Shown: positions 7,192 through 15,024 of the stretch, one piece after another
How the letters are laid out: each line of letters opens with the position of its first letter
Position numbering within the stretch: the first letter of the stretch is position 1
Assembly: GCA_015066295.1 (NCBI GenBank)
Contig: SVOR01000019.1
Coordinates: forward strand, 1 to 35,395
Direction of reading: 5' to 3'
Length of the DNA stretch: 35,395 nucleotides
DNA from: Oscillospiraceae bacterium
GTDB lineage: Bacteria > Bacillota > Clostridia > Oscillospirales > Acutalibacteraceae
Made by a program: the position numbers and the translations under genes
The notes under the pieces: generated by a model
Told to the model about the DNA's origin: nothing
Seen by the model: the letters and a program-made list of their open reading frames with translations, nothing else
Databases searched by the model: none

Positions 7192-7859
7192 TTTTCTTCC
7201 CTCTGTATGTAAGATGCAATTCTGCTACCCGAGGGTAAATACTCATCGGGCAGATGTGTGGTATCGTTTATAAATTCTACCGAGCAGTTCATATCATCGT
7301 CAAATACAAGCTTTGTTACCGAGGTGTTATCGCACCACGTAACGTTGTTTAATCGCTCAATATCCCCCTCGGTGACGGCGCAAAGCAGACATCGAATAAC
7401 GGCGCCGTGAGAGGCAATGGCGATGGTTTTACCCTTATTTTCCTTGGCGAGTGTAAAAACGGCCTTGGAAATTCTCTCGTAAGCGTCGCGCATGCTTTCA
7501 CCCTTTGGCGGCGCGAAATTATGCGGCGCATAGGTCCAGGTTTCTTCGATTTCGGGGTAGGTTGTATAAATATCGGCATAGGTCATACCCTCAATATCGC
7601 CACCGTCAATTTCGGTAAGAGGGTCATATTTAACAATGGGTAGTCCTTGTGCGCGACCTACAGCCTCGGCTGTTTTGTAAGCGCGCAGAAGCGGGCTTGA
7701 ATAAACCTTATCAAGCTTTATATCGGCAAAGCGCTCGGCCAAAAAGTCGAGTTGGCGCGCGCCGATGTCGGTAATATCCGAATCTATCGAGCCCTGAAAG
7801 GTGCCGCTTTTATTGCCCATTGCCTCGCAATGACGCACAATAAATACAACTGTTTCCAT
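7188..7859 (-). CDS. Histidine phosphatase family protein (phosphoglycerate mutase-like)
   Basis: The 223-residue protein has the branch-defining phosphohistidine motif VRHCEAMGN near the N-terminus. SSPLLRAYKTAE follows, then an acidic EIDGGDIEGMTY segment, and the second catalytic histidine is in ASHGAVIRCL. Such enzymes dephosphorylate small metabolites (broad-specificity phosphatases, alpha-ribazole phosphatase-like, GpmB-like); the substrate cannot be assigned from sequence. AGGTGA lies 4 nt before the ATG. It is the first gene of a two-gene unit with ruvX, driven by a good divergent promoter facing the EIIC-like gene. Confidence 0.88.
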   Translation of the reverse strand: METVVFIVRHCEAMGNKSGTFQGSIDSDITDIGARQLDFLAERFADIKLDKVYSSPLLRAYKTAEAVGRAQGLPIVKYDPLTEIDGGDIEGMTYADIYTTYPEIEETWTYAPHNFAPPKGESMRDAYERISKAVFTLAKENKGKTIAIASHGAVIRCLLCAVTEGDIERLNNVTWCDNTSVTKLVFDDDMNCSVEFINDTTHLPDEYLPSGSRIASYIQREEK

Positions 7860-7874
7860 AAAATCACCTAAAAT

Positions 7875-7903
7875 ATTATATAATAACGGGGAAAAATTTG
7901 CAA
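7875..7903 (-). promoter_or_regulatory. Promoter of the histidine phosphatase-ruvX unit
   Basis: On the minus strand, TTGCAA (7903-7898) and TATAAT (7880-7875) are spaced by 17 bp, just upstream of the start codon at 7859. Confidence 0.7.
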
Positions 7904-7928
7904 TATTATATTAAATTTTTGCGATTTA

Positions 7929-7957
7929 TTGACTATTGATTTTAGGGGTTGTATAAT
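7929..7957 (+). promoter_or_regulatory. Promoter of the EIIC-like/nth/pdxK/tcdA operon
   Basis: TTGACT (7929-7934), 17 bp, TATAAT (7952-7957). Because this promoter overlaps the earliest in-frame start of the next gene, it also shows that translation must begin further down, at 7995. Confidence 0.82.
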
Positions 7958-7994
7958 TAAAACAAGTTTTATTTTAAAAAAGGGGAAGGGAAAA

Positions 7995-9044
7995 ATGAAA
8001 AAATATTTTAATCGACTTTTCATTGATGGCCTTAGTGGTATGGCTCTCGGCCTATTCGCTACGCTTATTATCGGCACTATTCTTTGCCAGATAGGTACCA
8101 TTTTAGGTGGCAATATTGTCGGCACCTATTTTACTGCTATCGGTAATGCGGCAAAAACCATTACGGGTGCAGGTATTGGTATCGGCGTTGCTTCAAAACT
8201 AAAGGCATCACCGCTCACCGCAGTATCTGCTGCGGTTGCAGGCTTTATCGGTGCATTTCCGGGACTTGATATTGCTAATATTGCTATCGGCAAACCCGGT
8301 GAGCCGCTCGGCGCATTTATTGCGGCATACGTTGCGGTTGAAATCGGCGGACTCGTAGCAGGCAAAACAAAGCTCGACATACTCGTTACACCTCTTTGCT
8401 GTGTGCTTAGCGGCTCGGTTGTCGGCATACTTATTGGACCATACATTTCAACCTTTATGAAGTGGCTCGGCAGCCTTGTTAATATAAGTGTTGATAATCA
8501 CCCCGTTATCGGCGGTATTGTAGTTTCGGTGCTTATGGGTATATTCCTAACGCTTCCTATAAGCTCTGCGGCAATCGGCGTTTCTATGGGACTTTCGGGT
8601 CTTGCGGCAGGTGCTGCAACCATTGGCTGTTGCTGTAATATGGTTGGCTTTGCCGTTATCAGCTACCGCGAAAACAAGGTTGGCGGTCTTATCTCACAGG
8701 GTGTTGGCACCTCTATGATTCAGATGCCAAATATTGTTCGCAATCCTCGAGTATGGATTCCGTCCATTTTGGCAAGTGCCGTTTTGGCGCCGATTTCTAC
8801 GGTGCTTTTAAAAATGACAAGCACCCCCGTTGGCTCGGGTATGGGCTCGTCGGGTCTTGTTGGTCAGTTCGCCGCATTCGAGAGTATGACGGCAGGCGGT
8901 ATGCATCCCGCCCTCGCTTTGCTCGAAATCGTGGCAATGCACTTTATTGCCCCCGCACTTGTCTGCCTCGGCATTGCGGCAGTTATGCGCAAGCTTAATT
9001 GGATAAAGAACGGCGACCTTAAATTATCGGAAGTAACAAAATAA
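7995..9044 (+). CDS. PTS EIIC type-2-like membrane protein
   Basis: This 349-residue integral membrane protein has about eight to ten hydrophobic segments rich in Gly, Ala and Ile. They include glycine-zipper stretches such as GAGIGIGVASKL and an ISSAAIGVSMGLSG-type re-entrant-looking segment. It resembles the PTS_EIIC_2 family, stand-alone EIIC-like proteins that lack EIIA/EIIB partners. No such partners are nearby, so a classical sugar PTS is unlikely and the substrate is unknown. The reading frame opens at 7929, but that lies in the promoter; the ATG at 7995, with GGGGAAGGG just upstream, is the start. It leads an operon with nth, one base apart. Confidence 0.75.
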   Translation: MKKYFNRLFIDGLSGMALGLFATLIIGTILCQIGTILGGNIVGTYFTAIGNAAKTITGAGIGIGVASKLKASPLTAVSAAVAGFIGAFPGLDIANIAIGKPGEPLGAFIAAYVAVEIGGLVAGKTKLDILVTPLCCVLSGSVVGILIGPYISTFMKWLGSLVNISVDNHPVIGGIVVSVLMGIFLTLPISSAAIGVSMGLSGLAAGAATIGCCCNMVGFAVISYRENKVGGLISQGVGTSMIQMPNIVRNPRVWIPSILASAVLAPISTVLLKMTSTPVGSGMGSSGLVGQFAAFESMTAGGMHPALALLEIVAMHFIAPALVCLGIAAVMRKLNWIKNGDLKLSEVTK

Positions 9045-9045
9045 A

Positions 9046-9681
9046 ATGACAAAAAAACAAATAGCCGTAAAGGCTGTCGAAATATTAAAGGAACGATATC
9101 CCGATGCGATATGCTCGCTAGAGTATAACGATCCGTTTCAGCTGCTCGTTGCAGTAAGGCTTTCGGCGCAGTGCACCGACGCTCGTGTTAATATGGTAAC
9201 CCCGTCGCTTTTTGCCGCATTTCCAACGGCAAAGGCTATGGCTGATGCCGATATTGCGGATATCGAAAAGCATATAAAATCCTGCGGTCTTTATAAAACC
9301 AAAGCCAAGGATTTAAAGGGTATCGGCGAGATGCTAACCGAAAAATACGGCGGCATAGTGCCCGATACAATCGAAGAACTAATTAAATTGCCGGGTGTCG
9401 GCAGAAAAACCGCAAATCTTGTTTGCGGTGACATATACGGTAAAAGTGCGGTGGTGACCGACACTCATTTTATACGCATAACCAATAGGTTGGGACTCGT
9501 TAAAACAACGGTACCCGTTAAGGTTGAGCAGGAAATGAGGGCACTTTTGCCGAGTAATGAATCAAACGATTTTTGCCATCGCATTGTTCTTTTTGGCAGG
9601 GACACCTGTACTGCAAGGGCACCAAAATGCGATGAGTGTGTGTTAAAAGAAATTTGCAAAAAGCAAGGGATAAAGAAATGA
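9046..9681 (+). CDS. nth: Endonuclease III
   Basis: This base-excision-repair DNA glycosylase/AP lyase of 211 residues removes oxidised pyrimidines. The helix-hairpin-helix LPGVGRKTAN contains the catalytic lysine, and VTDTHFIRITNRLG supplies the catalytic aspartate. The C-terminal C-x6-C-x2-C-x5-C pattern binds a [4Fe-4S] cluster. Its start lies one base after the previous stop, with no obvious ribosome binding site of its own, so translation is probably coupled. It overlaps pdxK by 4 bp. Length and motifs are standard. Confidence 0.96.
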   Translation: MTKKQIAVKAVEILKERYPDAICSLEYNDPFQLLVAVRLSAQCTDARVNMVTPSLFAAFPTAKAMADADIADIEKHIKSCGLYKTKAKDLKGIGEMLTEKYGGIVPDTIEELIKLPGVGRKTANLVCGDIYGKSAVVTDTHFIRITNRLGLVKTTVPVKVEQEMRALLPSNESNDFCHRIVLFGRDTCTARAPKCDECVLKEICKKQGIKK

Positions 9682-10529
9682 GTCAGAAAAGAATAGCGGC
9701 AATACACGATATTTCGGGCTTTGGTAAATGCTCGCTTACCGTAGCATTGCCTATATGCTCTGCCGCAGGCATTGAAACCTGCGTAGTGCCGACCGCCATT
9801 TTATCGACCCATACGGGCGGCTTTAAAAATTTCACCTTTCACGATTTAACCGATGAAATAATGCCGATAGCCGAGCATTGGAAGGCGCAGGACTTTAAGT
9901 TTGATGCCTTCTATACGGGTTATCTTGGCAGCAAAAAACAAATAAAGCTTGTCGAAAAGGCAATAGATACCCTTAAAAGCGAGGATTCAATTTTCATTTG
10001 CGACCCCGCTATGGCAGACCACGGCAAATTATACGTTGGTTTTCCCAAGGGCTTTCCTCTCGGCATGGCAGAGCTTTGCAAAAAAGCCGATATAATTGTC
10101 CCCAACATTACCGAGGCGGTTATGATGTTAGGCAGAGAGTACGTCGAGGGCCCCTACACTAAGGAATATATTGAGCAGTTGCTCTCAGATTTATATGCCC
10201 TAACGGGCGCCAAAATAGTGCTTACGGGCGTCTATTTTAACGATATAAAGCTTGGTGCCGCCTGTTATGATGGCGAAAACGTTTCTTACGTGTTGGCGGA
10301 TAAAATAGACGTTATGTTCCATGGCACAGGCGACGTTTTTGCATCGGCACTAACCTCGGCCTTAATGTGCGACCGAAATCTTGTTTCGGCAACCGAGATA
10401 GCCGTTAATTTTACTTGTGAGAGCATAAAAACCACCCTAAAGCAAAATCCCGAGCGCAGATACGGCGTTAATTTCGAAACCGAAATACCTACGCTAATAA
10501 AACTTTTAGGACTTGATGATGGAGAATAA
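9678..10529 (+). CDS. Pyridoxamine/pyridoxal kinase
   Basis: This 283-residue ribokinase-fold enzyme of the PdxY/PdxK type phosphorylates B6 vitamers in the salvage route to pyridoxal phosphate. The N-terminal IHDISGFGKCSLTVALP is characteristic, and FHGTGDVFASALTSAL near the C-terminus holds the anion hole and catalytic aspartate (GTGD). A GTG at 9636 is in frame, but the ATG at 9678 gives the normal N-terminus. It has AAGGGA upstream and overlaps the nth stop by ATGA. It is the third gene of the operon and overlaps tcdA. Pyridoxine-specific or hydroxymethylpyrimidine kinase activity cannot be excluded. Confidence 0.9.
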   Translation: MSQKRIAAIHDISGFGKCSLTVALPICSAAGIETCVVPTAILSTHTGGFKNFTFHDLTDEIMPIAEHWKAQDFKFDAFYTGYLGSKKQIKLVEKAIDTLKSEDSIFICDPAMADHGKLYVGFPKGFPLGMAELCKKADIIVPNITEAVMMLGREYVEGPYTKEYIEQLLSDLYALTGAKIVLTGVYFNDIKLGAACYDGENVSYVLADKIDVMFHGTGDVFASALTSALMCDRNLVSATEIAVNFTCESIKTTLKQNPERRYGVNFETEIPTLIKLLGLDDGE

Positions 10530-11226
10530 TTTTGTAAGAACCGCCGCCATTTTAGGCGAGGAAGCAATGCAAAAGCTAAATAGGGCACACGTTGCGGTGT
10601 TTGGAGTCGGCGGTGTCGGCTCGTATACCTTAGAGGCACTCGTTAGAAGCGGTGTCGGCAATATCGACGTTTATGATAACGACTGTGTGGCCGAGAGTAA
10701 TATTAACCGCCAGATTATCGCGACGAGTGAAAATGTCGGTCAAAAAAAGACCGAGGCGGCCATGCTTCGAGCAAAGCAGATAAATCCGCAGGTTAATATA
10801 GCGGGTTATGATGTTTTTTATCTACCCGAAACGGCAGACCAAATTGATTTGTCTAAATATGATTATATTGTCGACGCGGTTGATACTGTCGCCGCAAAGC
10901 TTGAGCTAATTGCAAGGGGCAAGGCACTCGGCATACCCGTTATAAGCATTATGGGGACGGGCAATAAGTTGGACCCGACAAGACTTAAAGTTGATGATAT
11001 TTATGCCACCAAGGGCTGCCCTTTAGCACGCGTTATGCGAAGCGAGCTTCGCAAGCGTGGCATAGCGGCGCAAAAGGTGGTATGGTCGGACGAGCAACCC
11101 ATTAAACCCAACGATTTGGCAGAGGTAAACAACCTCGGCAGACCCTCTCCCGGCAGTGCAGTGTTTGTGCCTGCCACCGCAGGACTAATCGCCGCAAGCG
11201 AAGTTGTAAAGGATATAGTAAAATAA
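10519..11226 (+). CDS. tcdA: tRNA threonylcarbamoyladenosine dehydratase
   Basis: This E1-like ThiF-family ATPase of about 235 residues cyclises t6A37 of tRNAs to ct6A. The adenylation domain shows VFGVGGVGSYTLEAL as nucleotide-binding loop, DNDCVAESNINRQI and YDYIVDAVDTV. IMGTGNKLDPTRL and the C-terminal GSAVFVPATAGLIAASEVV are typical of TcdA/CsdL. The zinc CxxC pairs of ThiF/MoeB are absent, as expected for TcdA. Three start codons lie in a row (10513 TTG, 10516 ATG, 10519 ATG); the last has the best spacing to AGGA. It overlaps the end of pdxK. Confidence 0.92.
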   Translation: MENNFVRTAAILGEEAMQKLNRAHVAVFGVGGVGSYTLEALVRSGVGNIDVYDNDCVAESNINRQIIATSENVGQKKTEAAMLRAKQINPQVNIAGYDVFYLPETADQIDLSKYDYIVDAVDTVAAKLELIARGKALGIPVISIMGTGNKLDPTRLKVDDIYATKGCPLARVMRSELRKRGIAAQKVVWSDEQPIKPNDLAEVNNLGRPSPGSAVFVPATAGLIAASEVVKDIVK

Positions 11227-11257
11227 AAAAGCAGATAATTTTTATAGGGGAAGAGCA

Positions 11258-11947
11258 ATGAAAAGAGTTTTTGCTATTATAATTTGTGTGGTAATCGCAT
11301 TTTCCTTTGTAGCATGTAAAAATAATGTTGCATTTACAGAAACCCAAAATAAAACCATAGTCGCAAATGACGGCACAGAATACACCTTTATTGGAGCTGA
11401 AGGTAGATTTTGGTGCTTTGGTGAAAGGGATTTTATTGGGCATGTAAAAGGCGAGAAAAAGTCATTTGTCCATCTTACTAGTAAAATAAAAACAGGAATG
11501 TACTCGGTTAATGGTGAGCAAAATATTTTGGTAAGGTATTACCCTGATAACGAGTTTTCTGTTATATATGTAAAATCTGATTTGCTTAAAACCGAAATCA
11601 CTCTTGATAATTGTATAAGATTTGGGTTCGTAAAGGGTTCGCTTTTTGATAAAGACAAATCGGCACTCTCAAAGAATGGTATAACCGAATGCGAACAGTT
11701 TCTTAATGAAATTAAAAGTGGGCAGACGGTATATGAGGCAGGCCTGTTTGATTTAGTCGAGCAACCTGACGGAATGTTAAAAAACTGTTATGTTTACGGG
11801 TATGCTTGTGGAGTTATACAAGAAGACGTTAATATAGTTATTCCTTTAGAAATAATATCGTATGATGATAAAGCATTTTCAATTACAATTGATGAAATAA
11901 CGTATGTCCTACCACAAGGATGGTTAGACAAGTTGATAGCAGAGTAG
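11258..11947 (+). CDS. Putative lipoprotein, AT-rich orphan
   Basis: This is a 229-residue protein with a lipoprotein signal: a Lys/Arg start, a hydrophobic core and the lipobox FVAC with the modified cysteine at residue 20. The rest is predicted to be extracellular and beta-rich. It has no recognised domain, and I do not recognise the family. The base composition is visibly more AT-rich than the genes before it, and a repeat element follows the stop codon; both hint at later acquisition. AGGGGAAG stands 5 nt before the ATG. It lies 31 bp after tcdA with no terminator between, so it may be read from the same promoter. Confidence 0.75.
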   Translation: MKRVFAIIICVVIAFSFVACKNNVAFTETQNKTIVANDGTEYTFIGAEGRFWCFGERDFIGHVKGEKKSFVHLTSKIKTGMYSVNGEQNILVRYYPDNEFSVIYVKSDLLKTEITLDNCIRFGFVKGSLFDKDKSALSKNGITECEQFLNEIKSGQTVYEAGLFDLVEQPDGMLKNCYVYGYACGVIQEDVNIVIPLEIISYDDKAFSITIDEITYVLPQGWLDKLIAE

Positions 11948-11954
11948 ATTTAAA

Positions 11955-11995
11955 AGGGAGACAAGGGGAGACAAGGGGACGGTTCTATTGTCCCA
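11955..11995. repeat. REP-like element with GGGACGG...GTCCC hairpin
   Basis: Two tandem copies of GGGAGACAAG (11956-11975) lead into GGGGAC followed by GGTTCTATT and GTCCC, which can form a small hairpin. The phrase GGGGACGGTTCT...GTCCC is, to my memory, a recurrent intergenic repeat in Clostridia and other bacteria, possibly linked to REP-associated transposases. None is encoded in this window. A second short hairpin TCGCC-AAA-GGCGA follows at 12001-12013. Confidence 0.55.
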
Positions 11996-12021
11996 CTAAC
12001 TCGCCAAAGGCGAATATAAAT

Positions 12022-12053
12022 AAGGCACACTCCATTTGCGGAGTGTGCCTTTA
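12022..12053. terminator. Bidirectional terminator
   Basis: A 12-bp perfect stem (12022-12033 with 12040-12051), loop ATTTGC, lies between the lipoprotein gene region and the convergent pseudouridine synthase gene. U-rich sequence on the minus side supports termination of the latter. Confidence 0.82.
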
Positions 12054-13025
12054 AATCTGCTCTTTATATTTTTTATCAAATAATTTATCGGCAAACCATA
12101 CCTCTTTTACCGTAAAGGTTTTGCCGTTTAGGTAGTTTAGTGCTTCGGCATCGCTGACAAAACGGAAGGTAAGCTTATAGGAATAAAGTGCCTGCTTGTC
12201 GAAGCCCATCTTTTTGTCATTTGCGAGCTTTCCGTACTTGCCGTCACCGAGTAGCGCGTGACCGATAGAAGACAAATGGGCACGTATTTGATGGGTGCGA
12301 CCCGTCAGCAACAGAATGCGAAGCAGGGACAAATTATCCTTTTCGGCAATTACCTTATACTGCGTTTTAATAAGCGAATTTTTATCGTTTGCACTTTTAC
12401 TTAAATAAACCTTGTTTTTATCGGAATTTTTTTCGAGATACCCTGTCAGTATATCCTCTTTTTTCTTAAAATATCCGTGCGCTACCGCTAAATATTCCTT
12501 GTCAATTTCTCGCGATTTTATTTTATCGCAAAGTATACGAAGCGCCATGGCATTTTTAGCGGCAATTACTATACCGCCTGTGTTGCGGTCGATGCGGTTG
12601 GCAAGGGCAGGCTTAAAGCTGTTTTCACCCTCGGGGTAAAACTCGCCCTTTTCGTATAAATATCGCTGAATTCTACCGATTAGCGTGTCGTTATATTCGC
12701 TTTTGTCGGGATGCACAAGCAGTCCCTGCGGCTTGTCGCACAAAATTATATTTTCGTCCTCATAAACAATATTAAGAGTATTGCCAGCCTTTAAAAAATC
12801 ATAGTGCGGCTGTCCCTTTTCAAAAAACTCATCATTTATATATAATTCAACAAGGTCACCTGTCTTTAGGCGGGTGCTTATCTCGGCACGCTTGCGGTTT
12901 ACCTTAATATGCTTTGTGCGTATGTATTTATACATAAGTGAGGTGGGCAACGACGGTACCGATTTTGAGATGAACTTGTCAAGACGTTGTTCGGCGTCAT
13001 TTTGCCCTATGGTAAAAGCTTTCAT
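12051..13025 (-). CDS. RluA-family pseudouridine synthase
   Basis: This is a 324-residue RNA-modifying enzyme that isomerises uridine in rRNA or tRNA. An N-terminal S4-like RNA-binding region (about 12-65: RLDKFISK, HIKVNRKRAE, LKTGDLVELY) is followed by the RluA catalytic domain. IILCDKPQGLLVHPD precedes the active-site segment NRIDRNTGGIV with catalytic D146, and TGRTHQIRAHLSSIGHALLGD follows. The site (RluC/RluD or other) cannot be fixed. The frame runs up to 13052, but the ATG at 13025 has GGAGGG 5 nt upstream and is preferred. Confidence 0.92.
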   Translation of the reverse strand: MKAFTIGQNDAEQRLDKFISKSVPSLPTSLMYKYIRTKHIKVNRKRAEISTRLKTGDLVELYINDEFFEKGQPHYDFLKAGNTLNIVYEDENIILCDKPQGLLVHPDKSEYNDTLIGRIQRYLYEKGEFYPEGENSFKPALANRIDRNTGGIVIAAKNAMALRILCDKIKSREIDKEYLAVAHGYFKKKEDILTGYLEKNSDKNKVYLSKSANDKNSLIKTQYKVIAEKDNLSLLRILLLTGRTHQIRAHLSSIGHALLGDGKYGKLANDKKMGFDKQALYSYKLTFRFVSDAEALNYLNGKTFTVKEVWFADKLFDKKYKEQI

Positions 13026-13078
13026 AACATCCCTCCAACTAAATGATACCATATTTTTCTTTTATTTCAACTTTTTTA

Positions 13079-13106
13079 TTTACTTTAAATTATTTTGTAT
13101 TATAAT
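13079..13106 (+). promoter_or_regulatory. Putative radC promoter
   Basis: TTTACT (13079-13084), 16 bp, TATAAT (13101-13106), in the short divergent region between the pseudouridine synthase start and radC. The -35 match is only partial. Confidence 0.6.
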
Positions 13107-13131
13107 AGTAAAGGGAAGTGAGGGGAGTGCC

Positions 13132-13833
13132 GTGGCTGACAGTTTAAAAGAGGGACATCGCGAGCGAGTCAAGAAAAAATTTTTGGCAAACGGCGGATTC
13201 CCTAAGGGCGCATACGATTATGAAATTCTTGAAATGCTGCTCTTTTATTCTATACCGCGCAAGGATACAAAGGATATAGCTAAGCAGCTTCTTTCAACCT
13301 TCGGTTCTTTAAAGGCCGTCTTTAAGGCATCGGTAGAAGATTTAACAAAGGTAAAGGGCATAACCGAGCATAGCGCCATCCTTATAAAGTTAGTCACTGA
13401 AGTTATAAGGCAATATGATGCGGACGTCAAAAGTGTGGCAGCAACCCTTAATTCAACCGAGGAGATTGGCATGTATCTGCTCGGCAGATATGCCGGTGTT
13501 ACCGATGAGGTTATGACGATGATGAGTCTTGACGGCAACGGTCAGCTTATTTCCTTTGACGAGGTGATGCGTGGCGATACTGCCCGAGTTGGGCTCAGCA
13601 CCCGCAAAATTATAGAAATTCTTTTAAGAACCAAGGCATCATCGGTAATTTTGGCGCACAATCACCCAAGCGGCATAGCGCTTCCGTCAGACAGCGATTT
13701 AACGGCAACCGTTACGGTCAAAAATGCACTTTCGCATATAGGTGTTGTCCTGCTCGACCACATAATATTAGCCGACGGCGATTTTGTGTCCCTCGCAATA
13801 TCCGAAAAATTTAAAGATATATTTATAGATTAA
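13132..13833 (+). CDS. radC: RadC family protein (JAMM/MPN domain)
   Basis: The 233-residue protein has an N-terminal helix-hairpin-helix UPF0758 region (about 1-100) and a C-terminal JAMM metalloprotease-like domain. The zinc motif is visible as HNHPSGIALPSDSD, with the upstream glutamate likely in SFDEV. Despite the name, a direct DNA-repair role is unproven for the family. The open frame extends upstream to 12874 across the promoter; the GTG at 13132, with AGGGG 6 nt before it, gives the family's normal N-terminus and length. Confidence 0.92.
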   Translation: MADSLKEGHRERVKKKFLANGGFPKGAYDYEILEMLLFYSIPRKDTKDIAKQLLSTFGSLKAVFKASVEDLTKVKGITEHSAILIKLVTEVIRQYDADVKSVAATLNSTEEIGMYLLGRYAGVTDEVMTMMSLDGNGQLISFDEVMRGDTARVGLSTRKIIEILLRTKASSVILAHNHPSGIALPSDSDLTATVTVKNALSHIGVVLLDHIILADGDFVSLAISEKFKDIFID

Positions 13834-13859
13834 AGCATCTCACGCGAGATGCTTTTTTT
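13832..13859 (+). terminator. radC terminator
   Basis: AAAGCATCTC pairs with GAGATGCTTT around ACGC, followed by a run of seven T. Confidence 0.9.
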
Positions 13860-13883
13860 ATTTAACCAAAGCCCTCATACCGA

Positions 13884-13891
13884 CATATAAT
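13884..13891 (+). promoter_or_regulatory. Possible mother-cell (sigma-E-like) -10 box for cotJ
   Basis: CATATAAT resembles the sigma-E -10 consensus (CATACAAT-like) and sits about 30 bp before cotJA. No convincing -35 element is seen at the expected distance, so this is tentative and rests mainly on the known mother-cell expression of cotJ genes. Confidence 0.3.
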
Positions 13892-13919
13892 GTAATGACG
13901 GCTAAAAGAGGGGAATATT

Positions 13920-14117
13920 ATGTTGAGTCCAATGAATGATATGGACTTTTTAGGTGCGGTTTTCGACATTCCAAACAGACCTGCCGAAAAACCGCTTGCA
14001 ATGGCATTTATACAAAAACAAATGAGCCCGAACGTAATGGATACCGATAAGGGCTTTCGTACGGGAACAATTTTTAACGAGCTTGACAAGCCCTTTAAGC
14101 CTTGGGGTGACAAGTAA
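13920..14117 (+). CDS. cotJA: Spore coat-associated protein CotJA
   Basis: This is a small 65-residue spore-coat protein, first gene of a three-gene coat operon. The short, proline-rich sequence (PNRPAEKPLAMAFIQKQ, then GTIFNELDKPFKPW) is typical of CotJA, though slightly shorter than the Bacillus form. GAGGGG lies 7 nt before the ATG. Its stop is immediately followed by cotJB (TAATG overlap). It is produced in the mother cell and deposited on the forespore. It is good evidence that the organism sporulates or descends from sporulators. Confidence 0.88.
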   Translation: MLSPMNDMDFLGAVFDIPNRPAEKPLAMAFIQKQMSPNVMDTDKGFRTGTIFNELDKPFKPWGDK

Positions 14118-14380
14118 TGAATAGTAAAAAACAACTAATGAGGCGCATACAGGCACTCGATTTCGCAATTTACGAAATGGTGCTTTATCTTGATACCCAC
14201 CCGACCTGTCAGCAGGGCTTGCGTCTAATAAATCAGTACCGAAACGAACGCAAGTTAGCGGTAGCCGAATACGAAAAAATGTACGGCAAATTGGTGCTTG
14301 CTGCTAAGGATGCGGGTCACGGCAACCGCTGGGATTGGGTAGACAATCCTTGGCCGTGGGAAAACGAGGGGAATGAGTAA
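14117..14380 (+). CDS. cotJB: Spore coat protein CotJB
   Basis: This 87-residue coat protein has the conserved core MRRIQALDFAIYEMVLYLDT, then HPTCQQGLRLINQY, and a Trp-rich tail WDWVDNPWPWE typical of CotJB. It overlaps cotJA by one base and precedes cotJC by 3 bp, so the three are translated as a unit. In Bacillus, the CotJ proteins are needed for proper assembly of each other in the coat. Confidence 0.93.
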   Translation: MNSKKQLMRRIQALDFAIYEMVLYLDTHPTCQQGLRLINQYRNERKLAVAEYEKMYGKLVLAAKDAGHGNRWDWVDNPWPWENEGNE

Positions 14381-14383
14381 TTT

Positions 14384-14992
14384 ATGTGGCAATATAAAAA
14401 GAAGTTGCAGTATCCTGTAAACATTAAAAATCCAAATCCAAAATATGCACAAATCATTATTTCACAATATGGCGGTCCCGATGGTGAACTCGGCGCATCG
14501 ATGCGCTATTTAACCCAGCGCTATTCAATGCCGTATGCCGAGGTTAAGGGACTCCTAACCGATATCGGTACCGAGGAGCTCGCTCATTTAGAGATGGTAT
14601 GTGCAATGGTTTATCAGTTGACCAAGAATTTAAGCGAAAAGGAAATTGAGGCATCGGGATTTGATAAATACTTTGTCGACCATACGACAGGCATTTATCC
14701 AATAGCGGCATCGTCACTTCCGTGGCGCGCTGAGTATATTCAGGCGAAGGGCGATATAATAACCGACCTTCACGAAGACTTAGCGGCAGAGCAAAAGGCA
14801 AGAACAACCTACGACAACCTGCTTCGCCTTATCGACGACCCCGATATACGCGACCCGCTAAAGTTTTTACGCCAACGCGAGATAGTACACTATCAACGCT
14901 TCGGTGAAGCGCTTGGTCTTACAACCGATAAGCTAAACGCCAAAAACTTCTATGCCTGCAACCCGTCATTTGACAAAAATTGCGGCAAATAA
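14384..14992 (+). CDS. cotJC: Spore coat protein CotJC, manganese catalase family
   Basis: The 202-residue ferritin-like protein is related to dimanganese catalases. The metal-ligand pattern is visible: GTEELAHLEMV in the second helix, AAEQKARTTYD, and REIVHYQRFGEAL near the end. The length matches CotJC. It may protect the spore from peroxide, although a structural role is also documented for the family. It ends the cotJABC operon at a strong bidirectional terminator. Confidence 0.94.
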   Translation: MWQYKKKLQYPVNIKNPNPKYAQIIISQYGGPDGELGASMRYLTQRYSMPYAEVKGLLTDIGTEELAHLEMVCAMVYQLTKNLSEKEIEASGFDKYFVDHTTGIYPIAASSLPWRAEYIQAKGDIITDLHEDLAAEQKARTTYDNLLRLIDDPDIRDPLKFLRQREIVHYQRFGEALGLTTDKLNAKNFYACNPSFDKNCGK

Positions 14993-14994
14993 AA

Positions 14995-15024
14995 CAAAAG
15001 CAGATGGGCAACCATCTGCTTTTG
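14995..15024. terminator. Bidirectional terminator between cotJC and XRE gene
   Basis: A perfect 13-bp stem (14995-15007 with 15012-15024) with GCAA tetraloop has A/T-rich arms on both sides, serving the convergent cotJC and regulator genes. Confidence 0.88.

Noticed and set aside
7929..7994. Upstream extension of the EIIC-like gene to the TTG at 7929
   Set aside because: The first bases are the -35 and -10 boxes of its own promoter, and the added residues have no membrane-protein character; the ATG at 7995 has a good ribosome binding site.
12874..13131. Long N-terminal extension of radC
   Set aside because: It runs antisense to the pseudouridine synthase start and across the radC promoter; the GTG at 13132 gives the normal family length.
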